From assembly GCF_000003815.2 (NCBI RefSeq), contig NC_049986.1, positions 4,417,872 through 4,472,812 on the forward strand: a stretch of 54,941 nt of DNA, written 5' to 3'. Under the pieces are notes generated by a model. The model did no database searches and was not told the origin of the DNA. It saw only the letters and a list, made by a program, of their open reading frames with translations. Below, piece after piece: positions 51,301 through 54,941 of the stretch. Made by a program: the position numbers and the translations under genes. Origin of the DNA: Branchiostoma floridae. Lineage: Eukaryota > Chordata > Leptocardii > Amphioxiformes > Branchiostomatidae. Each line of letters opens with the position of its first letter. Positions within the stretch are counted from its first letter, which is position 1.

Positions 51301-54300
51301 GCTTGGCAATATACTTCAAACAGAAGTTTGAAAACCGTTTGCTATCGGATTTTTAGGCCAAACCAATGGAACCGTTTCATTTTTTGCACCATGAACTAAG
51401 AGAGCAGAAATGTTGGCACCCAGGCAATTTTTGTTTTGTTTTGTCCTCTGTCACAGCTTAGATCAATAAATAACTCTTTTATTGAATATTTGACAAATGT
51501 GAGCCACACTGTCACTCGGCATAACATTTCTTAAAAGGTAATTAGCTTTTTGAGGACTGCGGACACATGTAATATCTATTTAGTAAGAGAACTGTAGCAA
51601 CCACGACAAGAAGAAACTACCTTTTTTTGTAATGTGATGCTGGCCTAATACACATGTTTGTATGTAACTAGGTTTGTATGGAAGTGGAGCAGCTACAGCT
51701 GCAGAAGGAGGTGACTTTGTTAAGGAGAGAGCTTCATCTACGGAGAGGAAGAGATGTGTGGTTGGAGATGTATGGACCTGACTGTGGAGAGACCACTGAC
51801 CATGAAAGGCTCCTGCTACAGTTGTGTCAGGCAGTTTGTGCCTTCTACAACATCAGGGTAGGACACTGCCTCACACCTACAGTACTGGTCTGGTCATATT
51901 TCATACCCTGACCAGTCACAGGCTTGTACCTGTATATGTAGTCAAGATTTTTTTGAGAAGGGATCTTTGATTAGTGGAATTTGTGAGCGCTGAAGTCACC
52001 AGCTTTCTGGTGCAAATTGTCTGGAGGCATATTTCTCTGGAAAATTTCTCAGGGCAATTTTGACTAGTTTACATTGTACCGCAGCAATGTGTCACTGCTT
52101 ACATACATAGTACATTATTAAGTTATTTACATTTCATGTATACAGTGATTCTTACTTTGAATTCTCAACCCCTCCTTGTGTCCCCTTAGGTTGATAATTT
52201 TTCGATGTCCTTCTCTGATGGAAGAGTCCTGTGTCTGTTGGTTCATCACTACCTTCCTGAGCTCCTACCTGTGGAGGAGATCTGTATGGACACCACCCAG
52301 TCATACATCACTAACTACACTGGTCAGGCTGGCACAACACAGGCAGAGTGTCCAGGTCAGACAACAGTCATACACAATAGGACCGTGTGTGCTAGAGGAC
52401 ATGTGTATGTTTGTTAATGCTTGCCAATTCCTCCCTGTGTTTATGTGATTTTGCAACACTCCTTAACTATCAAATTTTCTGAATGTTGACAGAAACTGAC
52501 AAAGACAGGTTGAAGGAGTTACTGGCCTATGAGAAGAACAACTTCAAGCTTGTGAATCAGAAGGTAACAATTTTGAAAAAGATTTTATTGTGACACTTGG
52601 GTTAAGCTTTAATGATTTTTACAAGAAATGTCTGGTATAATTGTTCCTCAGTGCAGTTACATTCTAAGACAGATATTTAGTGTTACTTTTCTCCCCATGC
52701 TGTTTTCCTGAAACAGCTGTGTAAAACCTTAATAGAACAGTGTGACGTTGCATTTTTCCTATGCTGACCTAACTTTATGTTTTTTTATACCACTGCAGAG
52801 GGTGTAAAAGTTATGAAAACATTTTGCAGTCTTGTTCTGCTTTACTATCATGATGATACTCAAAGTAGAAAATGTATGGAGTACTTAGTAATTGATACTT
52901 TTCCCATCTACTTAATACTTAGGTTCTGGAGCTGGGAACAATTCCACCATTGCTGTGTGCAACAGACATGTCCAACACTATACCTGATCAGAAGGTACAG
53001 TATATACACTGTATTTACATGTATGAGAGTTACGTTCCCTTTTTGGGTTGCTCCTTTTTAAAATGTTGCACAGGAGAAATTGATAACATCCATTGGCATA
53101 ATACCGGCCAGTTTACTGCAATTTCTCAAGCAATGCTAATTTGGCAAATGATCAACGCATCATTTTCTCCAGTTACATGTTGCTGTTACAGCTTACCTTT
53201 GCCACTTCTTCTGTATATATTAGTTTGTCTCTCTTGTCCTGCTAAAAACATAATATCGTAATTGGAACACACCACGGAATTGCACAGAGAACGGGCGCGT
53301 GGTTGGAAGGGGGTGCTATAATACCGGCCGAACGAAACACGGCACAATTAACTGCCGCTATACTGCTGCTATGTACCTTTATACATCCTCTGTTGTTCCT
53401 TCCTTTCCTGTTAGTAGTTGCACAAAACAAAAACCTGCATGAGCATACAAAAAGTCATGAGAAAATGGGCGTATACTGACAAGAATTGTCATTTAATTTT
53501 GGTCCGTCACAACCGCTATGACGTAAAACTTTACTGCTGGCGTAGCATTAAAAATGGCGGGAAAATGGCGGCGTACGTTCAATTTGACCCATTCAGCCGT
53601 AGATCCGGGCAATAATGCAACGGTTCTTCACACTTTTACACGAGTTGTAGGTCACCAAAAGCAATTCAAGATTGCTGTTGAATCGTGCCCGTCTTGTGCC
53701 GTGAGCACATGTGATTATTATCTACAAATCTGACGATGAACGTGACAGTGTGTTTGTCCCACGACGAGCTCGCCTGCCCCGAAAATGAACTGAAAACTTT
53801 TGGCCTTGTTGTCTTCGAATGCATTGTTATCGATGCTTAAAGTTTGTAAATGATGCATTGGACACCTAGATGTCTGAAGTGTGCATACCTCAGAAATAAC
53901 TGTTGTTGCATGTGTAGATCTCTTTAAATTCCATTAGTTTTGATCGGCCGGTATAAGTCTTACGGCCGGTATTATGCCAATGCATGTTAATTAAAAAGTT
54001 ATTTAGTGAGTGGACATTATTTTCAAAAAATGCATAGTATTACATAAAATACACATATTTGTCAAATTTCATCACAGATTAACAACGAATGAATTATGTG
54101 CTGAAACAGATGAACAATTATTCTTTTCAGATCAGCTTTCCTAACGTATGATTGGCCTCTTTACTGAGGGAGCAGAATTTTCAAATCTTGAAATTTGGTT
54201 TTGTCTGAACTTTCAATAAAAACAACAGACATTGCCACGGCACACTAACCGAGGGCCTCTCCATATGTGTATGTCCGCAGGTTGTCATGGCAACAGTGTC

Positions 54301-54388
54301 CTACCTTTGTGCACGTGTCATCAACCTGAGTCAGAAAGTTCGTGCTGTCCGCATCATTCAAGCCGCATGGCGCAGGTACCACCCAAAG
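39102..54388 (+). CDS. ASPM: Abnormal spindle protein ASPM, 5' part (17 coding exons, runs off the right edge)
   Basis: Seventeen exons join in phase to 953 codons. Domains: ASH (ASPM-SPD2-Hydin) domain at about 28-145; basic Ser/Lys-rich linker to about 395; the NMYYDERW block at about 408-445; a conserved helical block with [12 protein letters not shown] and DPCLFC (about 445-615); a first calponin-homology domain (about 617-750); a second (about 795-935, with [20 protein letters not shown]); and the first IQ motif ([11 protein letters not shown]). Family knowledge: ASPM binds microtubule minus ends at spindle poles through the CH region and binds calmodulin through many IQ motifs, which lie beyond the window; human mutations cause primary microcephaly. 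Odd points: a ~25-35-residue block between exons 5 and 6 is missing, and two exon borders are remodelled by repeats. Identity is secure. Confidence 0.95.
39364..39938. other. ASPM intron 1, 5' part, nothing recognised
   Basis: AT-rich intron without exon-like frames or clear repeats. Confidence 0.5.
39939..40463. mobile_element. MITE, CAGTCAAACCTG family, ~525 bp
   Basis: Starts AGTCAAACCTGCCCAAGACG, ends GGTCGCTTGGGCAGGTTTG. Shares GACAGGTGGTCGCT and CCAGGTGGTC repeats with the 106-bp copy at 46369. In ASPM intron 1. Confidence 0.82.
40606..41295. mobile_element. Inverted-repeat element, ~690 bp
   Basis: CGTTCATGATGCAAAAAATG then GAAACGGTTCTATCGGTTAG at the left are matched by the complement at the right, where TAACCGATAG is duplicated. 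A fragment of the same end lies at 51325-51396. Confidence 0.85.
41382..41566 (+). CDS. ASPM: ASPM exon 2 (ASH domain, end)
   Basis: Acceptor TGTACAG. Reads [16 protein letters not shown] then [19 protein letters not shown] and [12 protein letters not shown]. The donor AAG|GTACTG is unusual: the T of GT and the following A are the TA target site of a MITE that begins right there. Confidence 0.93.
41570..41777. mobile_element. MITE at the ASPM exon 2 splice donor
   Basis: CTGTAAATGCATTTAA at the left, GCATTTACAG at the right, TA on both sides (568-569 and 778-779). Inner TTTCGCGG and CCGCGAA segments pair. The left TA forms the second base of the donor GT and the base after it. Confidence 0.9.
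42263..42905 (+). CDS. ASPM: ASPM exon 3 (basic linker)
   Basis: Acceptor TTCTGCAG, opening [17 protein letters not shown], then a long Lys/Ser/Gln-rich disordered stretch with a short duplication ([18 protein letters not shown]). The donor GCAAG|GTGACA is chosen because its one-base phase is the only one that keeps exons 4 and 5 in frame; the open frame itself continues to 42934. Confidence 0.85.
43182..43280 (+). CDS. ASPM: ASPM exon 4
   Basis: Acceptor TGCCTTAG, donor TCAG|GTAAGT. In the phase forced by both neighbours it reads [20 protein letters not shown] then [12 protein letters not shown], resembling the basic K-L-x-L-V stretch before the DERW block. A second frame is also open, so phase consistency is the main evidence. 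Confidence 0.75.
43328..44053. mobile_element. Outer MITE, CAGGGCTCGAAAT family, interrupted
   Basis: CAGGGCTTGAAATTC at the left and GTATTTCGAGCCCTG at the right, flanked by GTACA and GTATA. The interior is split by a second copy in opposite orientation at 43584-43943. In ASPM intron 4. Confidence 0.85.
43584..43943. mobile_element. Inner MITE nested in a copy of itself
   Basis: 360 bases from CAGGGCTCGAAATACTGGG to ATGAATTTCGAGCCCTG, flanked by the 5-bp duplication AACTA (43579-43583 and 43944-43948). Its body is the reverse complement of the two halves of the host copy. Confidence 0.92.
44314..44457 (+). CDS. ASPM: ASPM exon 5 (DERW block)
   Basis: Acceptor [25 protein letters not shown] then [16 protein letters not shown], nearly identical to the vertebrate AAKNMFYDERW block. 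Donor ACAG|GTGGGC. The conserved NAATLLLG-type segment that should follow is not in the next exon. Confidence 0.95.
44495..44766. repeat. Inverted repeat with ~83-bp arms just after ASPM exon 5
   Basis: Left arm 44495-44579 (CTCCTACGTAGAGACATCCA ... CCATTAGTTCCTG) pairs with right arm 44685-44766; spacer about 105 bases. It starts 38 bases after the exon 5 donor. Confidence 0.9.
45337..45511 (+). repeat. 61-bp tandem triplication over the ASPM exon 6 acceptor
   Basis: Units begin at 45337, 45398 and 45459 (TGTTGGTTATTTTGCA...). Each holds pyrimidine tract, acceptor and about 38 coding bases. Copy 1 has GCAAC instead of GCAGC, which kills its acceptor; copy 3 lacks one G, which places acceptors 2 and 3 exactly 60 bases apart. 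Confidence 0.93.
45475..45645 (+). CDS. ASPM: ASPM exon 6 (LRRAAC block; acceptor triplicated)
   Basis: Acceptor TTTTGCAG at 45467-45474, donor CAAG|GTATGG. Reads [20 protein letters not shown] then [19 protein letters not shown] and [10 protein letters not shown], as in vertebrate ASPM. The acceptor and first ~38 coding bases occur three times in tandem just upstream. The second copy's acceptor (45414) is intact and in frame, adding 20 residues if used. Confidence 0.92.
45760..45905 (-). repeat. tRNA-derived SINE-like copy
   Basis: On the minus strand GTGGCGTAACGGCTAGAACG (A box) and GAGTTCGATACTC (B box) are about 30 bases apart, as in a tRNA. In ASPM intron 6. Confidence 0.6.
46369..46474. 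mobile_element. MITE, CAGTCAAACCTG family, 106-bp minimal copy
   Basis: CAGTCAAACCTGCCCAACAC to GTTGCTTGGGCAGGTTTGACTG-type end (outer 5' CAGTC, 3' GACTG), flanked by TA on both sides. The best-defined member of the family. Confidence 0.93.
46887..46954 (+). CDS. ASPM: ASPM exon 7
   Basis: Acceptor TTTGCAG, donor [29 protein letters not shown] matches the family [12 protein letters not shown] motif. Phase 1 in, 0 out. Confidence 0.95.
47010..47055. mobile_element. Fragment of the TAGCCTGGGTACCATC MITE family
   Basis: GAGAAGCGACTGTATATAGT and GTATAATAAA match the inner part of the copies at 9814 and 16666. No termini. Confidence 0.6.
47073..47106. mobile_element. End fragment, CAGTCAAACCTG family
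   Basis: AAGAGGAGGTGGCCTCTTGG followed by GCAGGTTTGACTG, the right terminus only. Confidence 0.7.
47220..47361 (+). CDS. ASPM: ASPM exon 8
   Basis: Acceptor CAACAG, donor [29 protein letters not shown] then [13 protein letters not shown] and [11 protein letters not shown] match the vertebrate block ending HPTVPHLY. Confidence 0.96.
47614..48438. mobile_element. 825-bp inverted-repeat element with second inner inverted repeat
   Basis: Outer arms: TCACCCCGACCAATCGAATG then GGGACATCCCTCGCG and their complement. Inner arms: GTCGAGTTTTAGCCTAAATA ... GGGAAGTTTCTAACA at 47648-47741 and the complement at 47937-48023. Between the inner right arm and the outer right arm sits a minisatellite. In ASPM intron 8. 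Confidence 0.85.
48255..48425. repeat. ~22-26-bp minisatellite (GAGGARCRTCCCCTT)
   Basis: GGAGGAACGTCCCCT, GGAGGAGCATCCCCTT, GGAGGAACATCCCCTT, GAGGAGCGTCCCCTT, GAGGGGTGTCCCCTT and GAGGGATGTCCCCATT follow each other; the last merges with the outer arm of the element, which may have been the source of the array. Confidence 0.85.
48440..48580 (-). repeat. tRNA-derived SINE-like copy
   Basis: AAGTGCCTTTCTCAAGGGTA, typical of SINE bodies, followed on the minus-strand sense by a weak B box (AAGTTCAATACAC). Ends unclear. It lies about 70 bases before ASPM exon 9. Confidence 0.5.
48649..48779 (+). CDS. ASPM: ASPM exon 9
   Basis: Acceptor GTTTCAG, donor [29 protein letters not shown] then [13 protein letters not shown], a hallmark ASPM stretch. 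Confidence 0.96.
48816..49275. mobile_element. MITE, TAGGGGTGGGTACCGGTAC family, complete copy
   Basis: Perfect 19-base terminal repeats TAGGGGTGGGTACCGGTAC, 460 bases, with inner GGTCCAGGTTTGGACC palindromes. It is the complete form of the copy at 5087. In ASPM intron 9, only 36 bases after exon 9. Confidence 0.93.
49373..49548 (+). CDS. ASPM: ASPM exon 10 (start of first CH domain)
   Basis: Acceptor GTATACAG, donor [30 protein letters not shown] then [20 protein letters not shown] and [12 protein letters not shown]; the last is the conserved CH1 helix. Confidence 0.96.
49549..49974. other. ASPM intron 10, nothing recognised
   Basis: Plain AT-rich intron; no repeat termini or extra exon seen. 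Confidence 0.5.
49975..50114 (+). CDS. ASPM: ASPM exon 11 (first CH domain)
   Basis: Acceptor TTGCCAG, donor [30 protein letters not shown] then [20 protein letters not shown]. An inverted-repeat element starts about 20 bases after the donor. Confidence 0.96.
50134..50594. mobile_element. Inverted-repeat element, ~460 bp, ~40-bp termini
   Basis: CATATAGAATACAACAAGGT then GTATTCCGTATCACCCGAGG at the left pair with the right end. A further inner copy of GCGGAATACACCGTGTTGTA at about 50251 shows an internal duplication of the terminus. In ASPM intron 11. Confidence 0.92.
50773..50867 (+). CDS. ASPM: ASPM exon 12 (end of first CH domain)
   Basis: Acceptor GCTGTAG, donor [29 protein letters not shown] then [12 protein letters not shown], the closing CH1 helix. 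Confidence 0.95.
50929..51292. mobile_element. MITE with ~33-bp inverted termini
   Basis: AGGCCACACCAATTTAATTT then CTTGGTTCACGGATT at the left, complement at the right. AT-rich inside. In ASPM intron 12. Confidence 0.92.
51325..51396. mobile_element. Terminal fragment of the 40606-41295 element family
   Basis: CTATCGGATTTTTAGGCC and GAACCGTTTCATTTTTTGCA followed by CCATGAAC match the right terminus of the element in intron 1. Confidence 0.7.
51672..51857 (+). CDS. ASPM: ASPM exon 13 (inter-CH helix and start of second CH domain)
   Basis: Acceptor TAACTAG, donor [28 protein letters not shown] is a charged helix linking the CH domains; [16 protein letters not shown] opens the second. Confidence 0.94.
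52190..52355 (+). CDS. ASPM: ASPM exon 14 (second CH domain)
   Basis: Acceptor CCCTTAG, donor [30 protein letters not shown] then [18 protein letters not shown], the CH2 core, with a Thr/Gln-rich end. Confidence 0.95.
52493..52563 (+). CDS. ASPM: ASPM exon 15
   Basis: Acceptor TTGACAG, donor [29 protein letters not shown] corresponds to the vertebrate ELLENEKKNFHLV segment. Confidence 0.92.
52923..52994 (+). CDS. ASPM: ASPM exon 16
   Basis: Acceptor ATACTTAG, donor [29 protein letters not shown] then [12 protein letters not shown] is invariant in the family. Confidence 0.95.
53091..53982. mobile_element. 892-bp element with CATTGGCATAATACCGGCC termini
   Basis: CATTGGCATAATACCGGCC at the left; GGCCGGTATTATGCCAATG at the right is its exact complement. 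Inner ATAATACCGGCCGAAC (about 53320) and GATCGGCCGGTATAAG repeat part of the terminus. No coding frame. It fills most of ASPM intron 16. Confidence 0.92.
54281..54388 (+). CDS. ASPM: ASPM exon 17 (end of CH region, first IQ motif)
   Basis: Acceptor TCCGCAG, donor [29 protein letters not shown] then [25 protein letters not shown] is an IQ calmodulin-binding motif. Later exons lie outside the window. Confidence 0.95.
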
Positions 54389-54588
54389 GTGGGTTATTTT
54401 TTTAATTTGTTATCACATGCACATGTGGTTGAAGCAATTTACAATTCTTGACTAATCTAGTTAATATTATACAATATATACTCATGTATCATCAGTGGTC
54501 ATATAAGCTCATGTTAATTAGATTATATTTGATGACAACTGCATGCACATCAATTCTCTTCCATTCCATCCTCCTTAGACCCCATGCA

Positions 54589-54868
54589 AAAATTTGACCA
54601 TACTCTATCTTGGCCAAAATGAGGAATTGTTAACTACAAAACAAATATCAGAAAATGTCAATATCATTGAATACTGGACACAATGGCAATGAATGTCAAA
54701 GCAGAAGATTTGAAGAACAGAAAATTAAAAAATTTGACCATACTGTAAATTGTACAAAATGAGCAAATGTTATCTATCAAACCAATATGAGAAAATATCA
54801 TATCATTGAATGCCGGACACAATGGCATTGCATGTCAACCCAAAAAATTGAAAAACAAAAATTAAAAT
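54589..54868 (+). repeat. Two tandem ~140-bp units
   Basis: AAATTTGACCATACT begins copies at about 54589 and 54729; both continue with TATCATTGAAT, GGACACAATGGCA and end AAAATTAAA. In ASPM intron 17; no exon seen to the window end. Confidence 0.85.
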
Positions 54869-54941
54869 TCTATAGTTGTTTGGCATTTGATCCAACCCTC
54901 CAGTCACTAAGATTTATTCAAAAAGGAATCTTTTTTTTTTT

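Noticed and set aside
1-54941. CRISPR arrays, operons, prophage or bacterial features
   Set aside because: The window is clearly eukaryotic; the tandem repeats found are mini- or satellites without spacer structure.

Overview
The window is nuclear DNA of an animal. Three multi-exon protein-coding genes with GT-AG introns lie in AT-rich DNA full of short inverted-repeat transposons, tRNA-derived repeats and satellites. Protein matches are to conserved animal genes. The intron-exon style, gene families and repeat content suggest an invertebrate deuterostome, most likely amphioxus (Branchiostoma). That species assignment is inference; no diagnostic marker is present.

Layout. (1) 1-2639: repeat-rich DNA without a recognised gene. 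(2) 2640-25588, minus strand: a SUCO/Slp1-type gene (SUN domain-containing ossification factor, an ER membrane glycoprotein), rebuilt here as 19 coding exons and about 1,357 residues. It has an N-terminal signal segment, an 11-copy 14-residue acidic repeat, the PSFDEWKK motif, a SUN domain, a long acidic low-complexity exon, coiled coil, a transmembrane helix and a basic tail. As assembled it carries one single-base frameshift in the repeat exon. Its third intron (16597-23304) holds a 5.15-kb element with ~130-bp terminal inverted repeats, internal satellites and a 100-base assembly gap. (3) 25589-27354: head-to-head intergenic region with cAMP-response-type sites near both genes and two LINE reverse-transcriptase tail fragments. 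(4) 27355-33577, plus strand: a taperin/phostensin-like gene, 5 coding exons and about 900 residues, with the family N-terminal block and a C-terminal PP1-docking motif (KISF). (5) 33578-39101: gene-poor DNA, ending in a CCAAT/E-box/TTCGAA-containing promoter. (6) 39102 to the right edge, plus strand: the 5' part of ASPM (abnormal spindle), 17 coding exons and 953 codons in the window. It covers the ASH domain, the conserved N-terminal helical block, two calponin-homology domains and the start of the IQ array; the rest lies beyond the window.

The three genes do not form a pathway: SUCO acts in the ER and nuclear envelope, taperin is an actin/PP1-associated protein and ASPM acts at spindle poles. 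All exon joins were checked by hand for reading phase, and apart from the one SUCO frameshift they are mutually consistent. The most notable signals are where repeats meet genes. A MITE sits inside the splice donor of ASPM exon 2. The acceptor of ASPM exon 6 is tandemly triplicated. A coding minisatellite in SUCO carries the one-base break. Several clear nested or foldback elements occupy introns. No CRISPR array, operon, intact tRNA gene or complete transposase/reverse-transcriptase gene was found.
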